Below are positions 21,187 to 30,417 of a DNA stretch of 64,000 nucleotides, piece after piece. A program made the translations under genes and the position numbers. The DNA is from Symbiodinium natans. Its lineage: Eukaryota; Sar; Dinophyceae; Suessiales; Symbiodiniaceae. Under the pieces are notes generated by a model. The model saw only the letters and a list, made by a program, of their open reading frames with translations, did not search any database and was not told the DNA's origin. Positions within the stretch are counted from its first letter, which is position 1, and the number at the start of each line of letters is the position of its first letter. The DNA lies in NCBI GenBank assembly GCA_905221605.1, contig CAJNDS010001435.1, positions 38,501 to 102,500 on the forward strand. The letters run 5' to 3'.

Positions 21187-21636
21187 TCAAGCCACAGGCT
21201 TCAGCCTCCTGTCGACGTCGCCAAAATCTTCTGGTGGCTTCACCAGGAGCTCTTGGACTGCATGCTCGAGCTCATGACGAGCCTTCGTGTGGGTATCGGA
21301 CGGGCCGCAAAGGAGGCGATGAAGTATGACGCCGAGCAGGCTGGCCCAGTACACACCGACAAGGCAGATGCAGATGTCTCTGGATGTATTGAAGATCTGC
21401 ATTGCAGTCACCGGGGGTGCCCAGGAAAACAGCCAATGCTCGTCTAAGGTGCTATTCGTCAAGACCAACTTCTTCTGAGATCTCCAGGTGGGCAGCACAG
21501 GGTTCAGCATCCATGAGAAGCTGGAGACCACGTGGTCCGGGATTATCAGCCCCCAAAAGAGCCCCCCATACATGAAGGAGAAGATCCCAAACAGAGCTGT
21601 GGTGCCTTGGGAATCCACGTCAACAATTGAGATCAT
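21187..21636 (-). CDS. Predicted multi-pass membrane protein, second exon
   Basis: Minus frame of about 149 codons. Hydrophobic segments ALFGIFSFMYGGLFWGLIIP and ICICLVGVYWASLLGVILHR look like transmembrane helices. The C-terminal part ARHELEHAVQELLVKPPEDF is charged and helical. The ATG at 21636 is probably internal: a matching upstream exon (22134-22958) lies across an AT-rich intron. The sequence before it has acceptor-like TATATAG. The C-terminal motif faintly resembles the frame near 37.6 kb. The family is unknown. Confidence 0.6.
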   Translation of the reverse strand: MISIVDVDSQGTTALFGIFSFMYGGLFWGLIIPDHVVSSFSWMLNPVLPTWRSQKKLVLTNSTLDEHWLFSWAPPVTAMQIFNTSRDICICLVGVYWASLLGVILHRLLCGPSDTHTKARHELEHAVQELLVKPPEDFGDVDRRLKPVA

Positions 21637-21639
21637 ACT

Positions 21640-21710
21640 ATATAAAAAGAAAAGTATCTATACATATATATATATATATCTATATATCTATATATCTATA
21701 TATCTATATA

Positions 21711-21747
<37 letters not shown>

Positions 21748-22010
21748 GCACTGGTATACTTGAAAAAAACAGAAAAAAGGGATCCCAAATCGCCAAGAAG
21801 GTGGCGGATGAGGGCGGCCACCTGGCCGCCGAAGCTTCTCGATACCATCGCCAATGTCGGAGCCCTCAACACCTCCTCTCTGAGGGCGTTGGCAAAAGCT
21901 TTTTTTTGGTCTTACTTAACTATTTTATATTTTCTATTTTATGTAAATATACATATGCATATAAATAAAAAAGAATATATATATATATATGTATATATAT
22001 ATACACCCTT
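21640..22010. repeat. AT-rich microsatellites in intron
   Basis: Two (TA)n/(TATC)n blocks at about 21660-21745 and 21976-22005 lie between the two membrane-protein exons. Confidence 0.85.
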
Positions 22011-22133
22011 TATGAAGCAGAGGGAGTTGTTTTGGAAAAAAGCAGGATTGGGGAAGTTAAAACACCCAACATCACAGCCAACACGCCACCGCTGCAGCAG
22101 AAGCCACTACTGATGAAGCTTGGGGTCTTGGGC

Positions 22134-22958
22134 TTATCGGGCACAGGGCTTAAGCTCCTTCATCCCGTGTAGCATGACGGCTGGGCCCAGGTAAAAGGCC
22201 GCCGCGATCGGCAGCCACCAAGCCCAGTGTGCGAGCATTAGCACAAACCCCAACCAAAACATGCCCACACCGACTTCAAGGAAGCGCCAGAGCTTGACCA
22301 CCAGGCCATTTTTCCGAAATGCCTGGCTGACTAGCAGCTTGGCACCCTCTAAGAAGGGCTCGGCCCCGTTTGCATGGCGGCTCCGCCTCAGAAGGCACTT
22401 TCGCTCCAGGCGTACCTCTGCGTAGGCGAGCAGGGCCGCCAAGGTTGGCATCAGCCAGGCACGCCAGTCTGTCATGGTGCTCACCATGGTGGCCTGGACA
22501 GTTGCATAGGCAATCCAAAAGTCCCGAGCATCGGGGTTCTGAAGGAGGTCCAGGAGCGGTATGCCGGTTTCGTCTTGCCATCGAATGTCGCCCCCACAGC
22601 TCGACCAGAGCTGCAACAAGGGCTGGGTCAGCTCTCCGGGATTGCGGCAGCTCAGGCTTAGTGCGGCTCGTCTCAGGGCGCTGTTGGTAGAGTCGGTATC
22701 GACTGTATAGTTACATCCCAGCTGAACAAGGATCTCACAGTCCAACTGGGGGCTACCCCTGCTGACATCGATGCTGCAATTCTCAAGCAGCTGCTGCAGG
22801 TCGCCCACGCCGCCAAGCGAAGCCGATTGCAGCTCCTTCTCGGAGCAGGCTACGGCGCCGCAGCGAAGCCATGGCAGCAAGGCCAAAGGCAGAAACGACG
22901 TGGGCTTCAGCCCCAAACCTCCCATCCTCAGCGAGGGAGACCTTAAGCCTGAAGCCAC
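22134..22958 (-). CDS. Predicted membrane protein with N-terminal signal peptide, first exon
   Basis: The longest convincing open frame of the window, 274 codons on the minus strand. The N-terminus has a hydrophobic leader (SFLPLALLPWLRCGAVACS) consistent with a signal peptide. A Cys-rich, probably lumenal region follows (CSIDVSRGS, CEILVQLGCNYTVDT, SLSCRNPGEL, WSSCGGDIRW). Then come at least two hydrophobic stretches (WLMPTLAALLAYAEV; FLEVGVGMFWLGFVLMLAHW with WWLPIAAAFYLG). The frame stops at 22134, probably inside the next intron. The exon at 21187-21636 would add two more helices. No family is recognised. The ATG at 22958 is a reasonable start because of the leader. Confidence 0.7.
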   Translation of the reverse strand: MASGLRSPSLRMGGLGLKPTSFLPLALLPWLRCGAVACSEKELQSASLGGVGDLQQLLENCSIDVSRGSPQLDCEILVQLGCNYTVDTDSTNSALRRAALSLSCRNPGELTQPLLQLWSSCGGDIRWQDETGIPLLDLLQNPDARDFWIAYATVQATMVSTMTDWRAWLMPTLAALLAYAEVRLERKCLLRRSRHANGAEPFLEGAKLLVSQAFRKNGLVVKLWRFLEVGVGMFWLGFVLMLAHWAWWLPIAAAFYLGPAVMLHGMKELKPCAR

Positions 22959-23199
22959 GCCGGGATAAGAAAATGAGATAAGGACTGGAGTCCAGCTCCT
23001 GGGGCTGGTCCTTGGCGTTTCCCCACTCCCTTCCGTTCTGCCTCCTGCTTGGAATGCAGGGACTCCTCAACTCTCCCTAAAGGGCGGGTTCACGAACTTC
23101 AGGGACCCTAAAATAACCCTTAAGTCATAGGCCTCCCTCAACAAAATAAGGACCCCAAATAAGGTACCCACAACTACCGTAACCGCCAAATGCGCTTAA
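22959..23199. other. Upstream region with decayed family A-like sequence
   Basis: AAATAAGGTACCCACAACTA and GGGACCCTAAAATAACCC around 23084-23190 resemble family A, but the termini are not clear. Confidence 0.35.
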
Positions 23200-23293
23200 A
23201 CCCTAAACCCTAAACCCTAAACCCTAAACCCTAAACCCTAAAACCCTAAAACCCTAAACCCTAAACCCTAAACCCTAAACCCTAAACCCTAAA
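23200..23293 (-). repeat. CCCTAAA array
   Basis: About 13 C-rich heptads immediately 3' (coding sense) of the exon at 23306-23382, i.e. at the start of its intron. Confidence 0.95.
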
Positions 23294-23305
23294 TCACGCC
23301 TTCAC

Positions 23306-23382
23306 CTGCCTGCTGCCAGGGGGCCATCGCCTCCCAGAACTTCTTCTGGCCGAGTCGGCGCGGTCAGGGAGCGCACGAACAT
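23306..23382 (-). CDS. Conserved exon, paralogue of 31152-31231
   Basis: Acceptor GTTGCCAG| and donor GGCAG|GTGAAGG enclose 77 nt reading MFVRSLTAPTRPEEVLGGDG. The paralogue near 31.2 kb encodes APARPEEVLGGDGLLAAG. In this frame several differences are silent (CTG/CTT, GGA/GGC, GAT/GAC, CTG/TTG). The function is unknown. Confidence 0.6.
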
Positions 23383-25539
23383 CTGGCAACTCGACTTACT
23401 CCGGCCCGAGATTAAACCTCTAAACCCTAGAGAGAAAAGCATCTGCAGCTAGTTGCACTCTATTGGCCCGGTTGCAAGCACATGACTTATGTTGGTGCAA
23501 GGCAGGGAAGAAAAATACCACGCTCAACCTTGACAGTGCGTGGCAAGTGTTAAGTGTTGCCGGAGGAGGGTCTTCTCAGCCTGTGCTTGAGGCCAGGTTG
23601 TCGTGGATTCCCTGCTGAAGCCAACGCCGCCAGGGTGTTTAGGGTTTAGAGTTTAGGGTTTTGTTTTTGGGCACCCGCATAGCTGGACGAACCATCTTAG
23701 GGGTCAGGGTTCGTCACATTTGATATGCTGGCTACCGCAACGTTCCAGCGCAAACGCACAAGAGGCAAAGGCACAGAGGATTCCTCCGGATATTGGGCCC
23801 TAAACAGCCTAACCCCTAAACCCTAAACCTAAGCCCTAAACCATACAAAACCCGATACCCTAAACCTGTCAACCTTTATCAACTTCGGGAGGTGACTGCG
23901 CTCCTTGACAGGCCGATCAGCTTCATGCGCAAATGAGCAATCAGAGTTTCCCAGCTTTTCATGGCATTAAGCCATTTGGGGATACGCGCCATGGTCGCAG
24001 AAAATAAAGGATGCATGGCAGAATTAGCCTTTGCCATCGCCTCCTACGCAGCAGGAGTGTGGGCCAAGGTGCTGAGAAAGATTGCGGACGCGAACCTCGT
24101 GGCTTGCAAGTTGATGACTCTGAAGCCACCAGGGAACTGCGACAGGAAAAGAGCTGTTGACGCTGAAGCCGCAGATCCAAAAATCTCAAATGGCTGCAGA
24201 TGCTCAGGGCTGATTAGGGCTTTGGGTTTAGGGTTTAGGGTTTTGGGGTCCAGGATTCGAGGAGGGTTGATGAAGTTGCAGCTCTGGACTTGAAAGCGTA
24301 GCGTTGAGTTGGGATTTAGTCGTGCAGGAATGCGGCTTTTCGGGTGGAGGTGGGGGATTGAAGGATAGGAATTCCCAACGCAACTCAAACGAAATGGTGC
24401 TCTCATTTCCAGCTTCATTCAAACACATGCTGGATTCTGGGTGCCTGAAGAGCAGAGGTGGTACCGCAGGTAGGTGTCTTTGCAGAATGCCTGGTAACCT
24501 CACGAAATCTCACGTGGCCGGTGCAGACGAACCAAACTTTCTACTGCCGAAGCAGTAGAAGTGGGAAGTCTTACTCAGGCAGCACACTTCACCTCAGCTC
24601 TCATCTGAAAAAAGGGCTCAGCTGCGAAATTTATACCTCCTCGCACCGAGCTTGACTTCAAAATACTTTGCGGTTGCTCCTTGGCCTTCTGGGCCACACA
24701 GACTTCTTGGCTTCAATTAGAACCCTTACCCTAAACCATGTGTTCCCAGTTGGTGGTGTTTACTGAACAGAACGATCACACGACTGGGCGACTCCTGGAT
24801 CCCATACCAGAGGTCCAACCCGGCTTTCAAGCCGATTTGCCGCTGCTGTCAGGGTACTTTGCAGGCTTCTTGTGTGCTACAGCTGGTGAACTAAACTCTT
24901 TGAGTGAACCCTAACCCTAAACCCCAAATACCAAACACCGTCTCAGCTTCAGTCTGGTGCGCAGGCTTGACTGGGCCATCCTAGCACGATTGTGAGGGTC
25001 TAGAGTCTACAGCCTACGGGCATGAAATGGTCCTTCAGCCTTAAACCTAAAGGCCGAAATCATTAGAGGTGCTGGAGGGTTTCAGCTTCAGTGTTGGGGT
25101 CGGGTCGGACGTGTAGTCGAGGAGTCAGGACTTAGCACTGGCTGTGTGGCCACATTGAACCAACGGAGCAAGAAGCGTGTGACAAAAAATGCGGTTACCG
25201 GCCCTTGCCTGGCACAATTGTTGTGCTACGTCAGGATCAGTTGTGTTGGGTTCTTATAAGAAGAAAGGCATCACTTGGGGCACTGTTCGCGGACCCTGAT
25301 GTAGAACAGAAACTCGCTGCAGAGCCCTGGCTTTGCTAAAAAGCTTTCATTTTAAGCAAGAATGCAGAATCGAACTGGCATATTATGCTCTTTTATATTT
25401 TTTCGCTCGGTTCTGCTACTGTAGCATGATATGTTCTGAGAATGTATTGCTACAGTTTTATAAGCCATACTTCCTTGACGCAGATTGCAACTCCACTCCT
25501 GCGGCTCTGGCGAATCGTGTCCGAATGAGCTAGCCACAA
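23383..25539. other. Mostly non-coding, heptad-rich
   Basis: Heptad tracts lie at 23637-23662, 23809-23870 and 24222-24250. Apart from the weak candidate at 23990-24220 I see no exon. The stretch 24660-25330 shows nothing recognisable. Confidence 0.35.
23990..24220 (+). CDS. Possible exon, hypothetical
   Basis: A plus frame reads MVAENKGCMAELAFAIASYA and continues with mixed composition until a heptad tract at 24222. The opposite strand is also open, so strand and reality are uncertain. Confidence 0.25.
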
Positions 25540-25587
25540 GATAGATATAGATAGATAGATATATGTATATATATATATATATATACG
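25540..25587. repeat. (TA)n/(GATA)n microsatellite
   Basis: ATAGATAG followed by a TATATA run. Confidence 0.9.
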
Positions 25588-25885
25588 TAGAAACATGATT
25601 AAGCATAACGACCATAAGAAGGACCGTAAGAATGAGAACAACGGACCATAGCCCGGTCTTTTTCGACTTGTGGTGTTGAAAGATTAAAAAAGAAGCCTTG
25701 CCTTGCCTTGGCTCGGCAAAAGCAGGAGGGGGTGCCAACGAGCAGGAGCTGTTCATCATCGAAAACGAAGTCCGCCATTTTTTTTGCTGAGCGCTCGTTT
25801 CAATCTCGTGGATGGGACTAGTGGAATCCACACCACACCCTAGCAAAAATGGACAGCTTTTCTGGTTCTCAGCTTCCTTCCTTAC

Positions 25886-25983
25886 CAGCTCCTGTGGCAC
25901 GCAGCGGGCCAAAAAGCTTTGCCGCACTTCCGAAGGTCACGAAAGGTCATAGGGTTCCACTGCCCGGAGAGGAGCTCAAGCAC
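25886..25983 (-). CDS. F-box-like exon, copy 2
   Basis: 98 nt between GCCGAACAG| and GAGCTG|GTAAGG. It encodes VLELLSGQWNPMTFRDLRKC followed by a helix. It has the same length and splice phase as 13174-13271. Confidence 0.7.
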
Positions 25984-28900
25984 CTGTTCGGCAACAACCC
26001 CCCCTGGGAATGAGGTCTGCATAGATTATATAAGGGATAGGGTATAGGGTTGAGGGTTTAAGGCTAGCGTTGAGCTCTCTGCCGGGCCTTATGCTGCGAT
26101 CTGATGCGTTTGCTCGGATGCGCAGCGGGGGCCGGGTTGCATGTGCCGGGGCTGCAGCTGGGTGCCCGATAAGAATTGCAATACTCTTGGTTTTACTGCT
26201 ATACAGAGCTACTGCGGGATCAGGATCCACAAGGGTGAACAATATTTGGGCCGCAAATAGGGGTGCATTAATGGAGGTACTCCGTTGTGCAATGCCCATT
26301 TCGACTAGTTGCTTCTAGAATGTCTGGGGCGAGAGGAGGAATGTGAGCTTAGGGCTTCGGGTTGAGGGAGTTCATCCTGCGTATCACACTCTTGCTATAC
26401 TGCAGGGCTGCCAGGTCACTGAGCGGTGTGAGCCAAACTGGTTGGCGGCAGCTGCCACGTCCACTGCCCTCCGGCCAATCGATGTCCTCCATCCCAAACA
26501 CTCAGATAGAGTTCAGAACCTCAACATTCGTTCTCAACGTGCGAGCACTATTTTTAAGGTCCCGGCCTCCTCTGTAACAAAGGCCACCAGATGGGAACCC
26601 TAAACCCTAAACCCTAACTGTTTGCAAAAGAAGGGCTTTCAGAGCTCACTGACATCAGACTCTTAAATGAAGGGGGCCTCCTTGATGTGAAGTGAGGTGG
26701 CTGCTCTGGGCCTCTTATTCAAAACCTTTAGGGTTTAGGGTTTAGGGTTTAGGGTTTAGGGTAGTACAAGAAATCCGGATCCTGGGCCATGGTTTGGGAC
26801 ATGCAGCCCGAAAGCCTAAATGGGGCAGTGCTTGCCGAGGAGGGTTTAATAACAGTGCCCTGAATTTCAAACAGATGCTTCAGGGGCTAGACTCGGGAGT
26901 AACCTAGGAAGAAAAAGGGTACCCTTTTTGGTTTTAAGGGGTTCTTTTTGGGAACCCCAACCCTAAAAAAAGGAAGACAAAACGGGCCTACTCCCCGGGC
27001 CCGGGGGGGTGTAGGGGAAGCTTGGGGCGCCGCCTGCGCACCCTGAACATGCGGGCGGGCGCTCCTCTTCTGGGGGTCGGCTCCTTCTCGGAGAAGCTCG
27101 CTGACCAGCTGAGGATCTCCTTTCCCCCCCCCCCCAATGACCCAAAAGAAAAGTTCCGTTTGCCTATCGCCCCAATTTGGGGGGGGGGGGGGGGCAAGGA
27201 GGGGGGGAAGAAGGGGGGGATGGGGGGGGGGGGATGAAAGCAGCGAAAGCAGTGGGGGCCTTGTCGGGGTGCGGCGCCTGGCTAAGTAATCATGCCCAGG
27301 TACCCTGTTGCGCCGCCAGGTGAAGCGGGTACAGGGACTCCGTGCGGTGCAGCGAGAAGCGTTTGCCAGGGCGCGGCGTGTTGACTTCGGTGAAGCCATT
27401 CCTTGAACCGGGCTACACAGCATGCGTGCATAAATGAAGATGCGGGAACGGTTAAGTGCGGGGAAAACCTTCAGAGTTCTTGGCGTCACGTGAATGCGAG
27501 CTGAGTCAGGTCTGAAAACTATTGCTGCGGGCCTTTCCATGAATTGGAGGACCCGCTCCCTTTGCTTCTCGCGAATCTGCTCGCGACGCTCACCTGGCAT
27601 ATAGCTATGTTCTTATATTGCTTTCTTAGTAGATTACTATATAATTCTGCTATCATATTTCCATATTGTCATATCATTATATTCTTGTAATATCATACAT
27701 CTTCCCCGAGCCCATTTAGGGTAGGCTTGAAGCTCCGACTTTATCTCTAGGATCAGTTACAGGTAGGGTTTAGGGTTTAGGGTTTAGGGTTTAGGGTTCA
27801 GGGTTTAGGGTTTAGGGCTTCATATGGTGCGACATTAGGGGCACCATATTGGGGTCCTTCTTATAAGGGAATCCTATTATTTGGGGGTTTATTTTAGGGT
27901 CCCTATTTTCGTTAACCCTCCATATGGGCCCTTAACAAGGGGGCCCTCAGACTATCTGGAGAGGCTTGGGCTATGGCCATGGTTGCATCTTCGCCAAGGG
28001 TGCAATTGGCTAGAGGTAGGTACGCCATATCATGGAACCCTGGGTAAACAGGACCGCGCACGAATCGCATACTTGCGACATGAACCGGTCGAGCTGGCCT
28101 GTCAGGGGCGAAAATGTTTAGTCAAACCCAAAACCCAAAACCCAAAACCCTAAACTTAAACCCTAAACCCTAAACCCTAAACCCTAAACCCTAAACCCTA
28201 AACCCATATTGGTGAGTGCGTTCGCTGGCCTTCCGCACCATGGGCTCCTCCGGCAGACCGTCGTCCTCTGGGCTTTCAGGCCCCTACCAAGTCAAGCCTT
28301 AAACCCTCGGTTTAAGGTTTAGGGTTTAGGGTTAGGGTTTAGGGTTTAGGGTTTAGGGTTTAGGGATGAAAGGGTTTAGGGTTTAGGGTTTAGGGTTTAG
28401 GGTTTAGGGTTTAGGGTTTAGGGTGGGTTTAGGGTTAGGGTTTAGGGTTTAGGGTTTCGGGAGCCGTAGTCTTCCTGGGTGTCCCATGTGAACTCTGGAC
28501 ATGGTCCGAGGCTTTGCTGCGCTGTTGCTTGTGAGTCGCAGTGGTCAAGGCAACAAGTACCCAGTGCCCCGGGACTTCAAGTGAAAATCAACGGGAAGGC
28601 AAGAGCTCTTGTAGTTGAGAAGTCGGTGAAGATTCAGGCACAATGAAAACATGCAACTGCGCCAACACGAATGGGCAAAAACATCAGCTAAGACAGCTCA
28701 AGCCCACTCTAAAACAGTTTTTGGGAAGTCCCATCAACACGGCCTCCCCCCACCCCCCCCCCCCGCCCTTCAACCACACGGCTGAGCATGCATGCAACTG
28801 CGTTTACGGTTACCAGAACTTTGCAAGTGAGCCCGAACATTGTTGCTTCGCAATGTCTAGGAGCAGCATATGATAGAGAACAAGAAGAACCCTCACAAAC

Positions 28901-30401
28901 GTCGCGCCCGATTATGTGTTTGGCTGTTTTTGTAGAACTCCATAGACAAGAAGAAACAAACAACAATACACCCCAAATCAACACTCGGATGCTTTCCAGA
29001 ATGATGGCAAACAAGAACATCTTTCTCAGCGGTGTAGTAGACCCCGTGCCGAGCTTGTTGTAATCGCCCGGACCCTAAACCTCCTAAACCTCCTAAACCT
29101 CCGAAACCTCCGAAACCTCCGAAACCTCCTAAACCTCCTAAACCTCCTAAACCTCCTAAACCTCCTAAACCTCCTAAACCTCCTAAACCTTGCGGCCTCT
29201 TCATCCTCCTCTGTTGTGATCGATAGGCGGAACGGCCACTCGTCTTCGCAGGTCGTGGAGGCCGCAGCAGAGGGCGTCAACTGCGCAGGCGGTGGCTTTA
29301 GCATTTAGGGTTTAGGGGGTTTAGGGTTTAGGGGGTTTAGGGGGTTTAGGGGGTTTAGGGGGTTTAGGGGGTTTAGGGTTCAGGGTTTAGGGGTTTAGAG
29401 TTTAGGGTTCAGGGTTTTTCTGGCTTAGAGTTGCACGCGACGAGAGCTGGAGAGATGCGTGAGGGGAGCCGACAATTGCGTATGGCGCTGGCTTTTCTCG
29501 CCCCGAGGACGTTCTGCGAGGGGCAAAGGTTTTTTTATTGCTTAAGAACCCCCAAAATAGAAATGTTCTTCCTTATTAAGGATAATATCGGGATTCTCAT
29601 TTTCTATTCTTTTGGTTCTTAAGCAAATAGTAGCTATGGGTGGTAAGCCTATGGTGCCGACTGAGCTCGCGAAACGAGGGGGCAACAAAGTGGGCCCTAT
29701 AAACCCGAAACACCTAAAAACCCTCAAGCCAAAAAAACCTAAATCCGAAGAACCCTCAAAAACCCAAACCCTCACATCATCTCACATCTACACACGTCTG
29801 CCGTGCATCTGAAAAGTGCCTGGCAGGTGCCCCAGATGAAGACCTCGCCCTCCCGGCAACGCGACTTGCAGGTTCGTGGGTAGTTAGAAGTAGGTTTATA
29901 AGCAGGGTAACTTTACTTATCACCCCATTTAGGGGTACTTATCACCCTAGTTGATGTAGGTATAAGTATGGTACCTATACTTATAACTCTACCTAGGGGG
30001 GTACTTAGAACTCTACTTATCAGTACCCTTATACTACCCATACGAAACTCCAAGTAAGGCCGACGGTGGCTTCTAAGCCAAGGCACGGAGTGAAAGCTCC
30101 GATGGCTATCCGTGCGGGTGCCTCAGCTTCGGCCATGCTCCAAAACCCTAAACCCTAAACCCTAAACCCTTGACCCTTAACCCTAAACCCCGGCGGTAAG
30201 AGTTGTTTGCTGCGGGTGCTTTTATTTTTCCAACCAGAAGGGCTCCTCCCACCTTCTAACCTCAAGAATCCCTGAAGCTTGCATGAACCTCCTCCCCCTC
30301 CTTGCAGATGGAGTGCCGTGGTCTTCACAGGTCGCGGGCTCACTGACATTGACCAACATTTTGCATTCGGACCCATCGAGTCGGCCTCGGGAGGGTAAGC
30401 C
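25886..30401 (-). CDS. Ankyrin/F-box-like gene, copy 2 (multi-exon locus)
   Basis: Second copy of the gene at 13174-17389, from exons at 30290-30401, 29189-29295, 28226-28267, 28039-28098, 27533-27611, 27304-27401, 27065-27119, 26425-26486 and 25886-25983. In the segment from 28267 to 26425 the phases join without a break, giving an ankyrin protein that runs from LPEEPMVRKASQLDR through QFMERNGFTEVNTPR to YPLHLAAQQGDPQLVSELL and GADPQKRTSIGRRAVDVA. Donors are a mix of GT, GC and probably GA. The F-box-like exon follows. The gene may begin further upstream (exon near 31.15 kb). This copy seems the healthier of the two. Confidence 0.7.
26425..26486 (-). CDS. Ankyrin-repeat exon, copy 2
   Basis: After GATGGAG| it reads TSIGRRAVDVAAAANQFGSH, homologous to 13905-13993. 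The 3' limit is uncertain. Confidence 0.65.
26596..26763. repeat. Facing heptad tracts
   Basis: A C-rich tract at 26596-26620 and a G-rich tract at 26727-26763, both in the intron after the ankyrin helix exon. Confidence 0.85.
26887..26996. mobile_element. Dispersed repeat, family I (copy 2)
   Basis: GGGAGTAACCTAGGAAGAAA, CCCTTTTTGGTTTTAAGGGG and GGGCCTACTCC match 4884-4990 in order and spacing. Confidence 0.55.
27065..27119 (-). CDS. Ankyrin-repeat exon (helix pair), copy 2
   Basis: 55 nt encoding DPQLVSELLREGADPQKR. It starts with GA completing Gly from the preceding exon and ends at AG|GAGC as in copy 1. Confidence 0.75.
27304..27401 (-). CDS. Ankyrin-repeat exon (first half), copy 2
   Basis: 98 nt from GGTTCAAG| to CAACAGG|GTACC. 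It encodes NGFTEVNTPRPGKRFSLHR and then TESLYPLHLAAQQ, an ankyrin first helix. The frame is intact, unlike copy 1. Confidence 0.8.
27533..27611 (-). CDS. Basic helical exon MPG-RRE, copy 2
   Basis: 79 nt from ATATAAG|AACATAGC to GGAAAG|GCCCG (GC donor). It encodes MPGERREQIREKQRERVLQF and joins in phase to NGFTEV. It is rich in Arg/Glu, with probable coiled-coil character. Confidence 0.7.
27612..27720. other. AT-rich intron segment
   Basis: TATCATATTTCCATATTG and similar short pentamers; no coding. It lies just upstream (coding sense) of the MPG exon. Confidence 0.5.
27764..27820 (+). repeat. TTTAGGG array in intron
   Basis: Eight G-rich heptads next to the family A element at 27822. Confidence 0.9.
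27822..27930 (-). mobile_element. Family A palindromic element (copy 3)
   Basis: Right end GTTAACCCTCCATATG with interior TTATAAGGGAATCCTATTAT, reverse-oriented to the 30.9-kb copy. The left terminus CATATGGTG is degenerate. It lies in an intron of copy 2. Confidence 0.65.
28039..28098 (-). CDS. Conserved exon C, copy 2
   Basis: 60 nt from CTGACAG| to CCCAGG|GTTCC, encoding QLDRFMSQVCDSCAVLFTQ. It joins in phase on both sides (S before, E after). Confidence 0.7.
28123..28206 (-). repeat. CCCTAAA array in intron
   Basis: C-rich tract with CCCAAAA variants at its left, between exons B and C of copy 2. Confidence 0.9.
28226..28267 (-). CDS. Conserved exon B, copy 2
   Basis: 42 nt after AAGCCCAG|, encoding DDGLPEEPMVRKA, with donor GCCA|GCGAAC. 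It is in phase with exon C. Confidence 0.65.
28308..28460 (+). repeat. TTTAGGG arrays in intron
   Basis: Two G-rich blocks (28308-28367, 28372-28460) split by AGGGATGAAAGG. With 28123-28206 they form a back-to-back pair. Confidence 0.9.
28461..29070. other. Long intron part, no exon recognised
   Basis: Poly-C near 28745-28762. Plus frames at 28643-29063 were not accepted. Confidence 0.35.
29071..29188 (-). repeat. 9-bp telomere-variant array CCTCCTAAA
   Basis: About 13 copies of CCTCCTAAA or CCTCCGAAA, i.e. the telomeric heptad with two extra bases. It abuts the acidic exon, and on the coding strand begins at its putative donor AG|GTTTAGGAGG. Confidence 0.95.
29189..29295 (-). CDS. Acidic exon A, copy 2
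   Basis: 107 nt from GCTAAAG| to GCAAG|GTTTAGG. It encodes PPPAQLTPSAAAST, then TCEDEWPFRLSITTEE and DEEAA. Both bordering introns are telomere-type repeats. The end phase does not match exon B directly, so an exon is missing or the donor differs. Confidence 0.65.
29296..29420 (+). repeat. TTTAGGG/TTTAGGGGG array in intron
   Basis: G-rich on the plus strand, therefore C-rich on the coding strand of the gene, ending directly at the acceptor of exon A. Many units have extra G. Confidence 0.9.
29535..29633. mobile_element. Family D palindromic element (copy 2)
   Basis: TTGCTTAAGAACCCCCAAAA at the left pairs with TTTTGGTTCTTAAGCAA at the right. Confidence 0.75.
29863..30055. mobile_element. Family C palindromic element, long copy
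   Basis: ACTTGCAGGTTCGTGGGTAG and CTACCCATACGAAACTCCAAGT in inverted orientation. The interior of about 150 bp holds repeated CTTATCACCCCA/TTAGGGGTACTTAT blocks, suggesting internal duplication or nested insertion. Confidence 0.7.
30143..30190 (-). repeat. CCCTAAA tract
   Basis: Six C-rich heptads with CCCTTGA variants. Confidence 0.85.
30290..30401 (-). CDS. Upstream conserved exon, copy 2
   Basis: Acceptor GATGCCAG| then GLPSRGRLDGSECKMLVNVS and an acidic end HGTPSA. It is homologous to 17269-17389. The donor is not clear. Confidence 0.55.
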
Positions 30402-30417
30402 CTGGCATCTTAAGCTC

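Noticed and set aside
25352..25927. 191-codon minus-strand open frame
   Set aside because: It reads through the donor of the F-box-like exon in a different frame and crosses a TA microsatellite; it is a shadow frame.
26887..27600. 237-codon minus-strand open frame as one protein
   Set aside because: It reads through introns. Only the parts at 27533-27600 and 27065-27119 are in the conserved exon frame; the rest is poly-G/C and repeat translation.
30300..30400. Plus-strand exon starting at CCTTGCAG|ATGGAG and its copy near 17280
   Set aside because: Both have a good plus-strand acceptor, but codon-position divergence between the paralogues favours the minus-strand frame, which also fits the neighbouring minus-strand exons.
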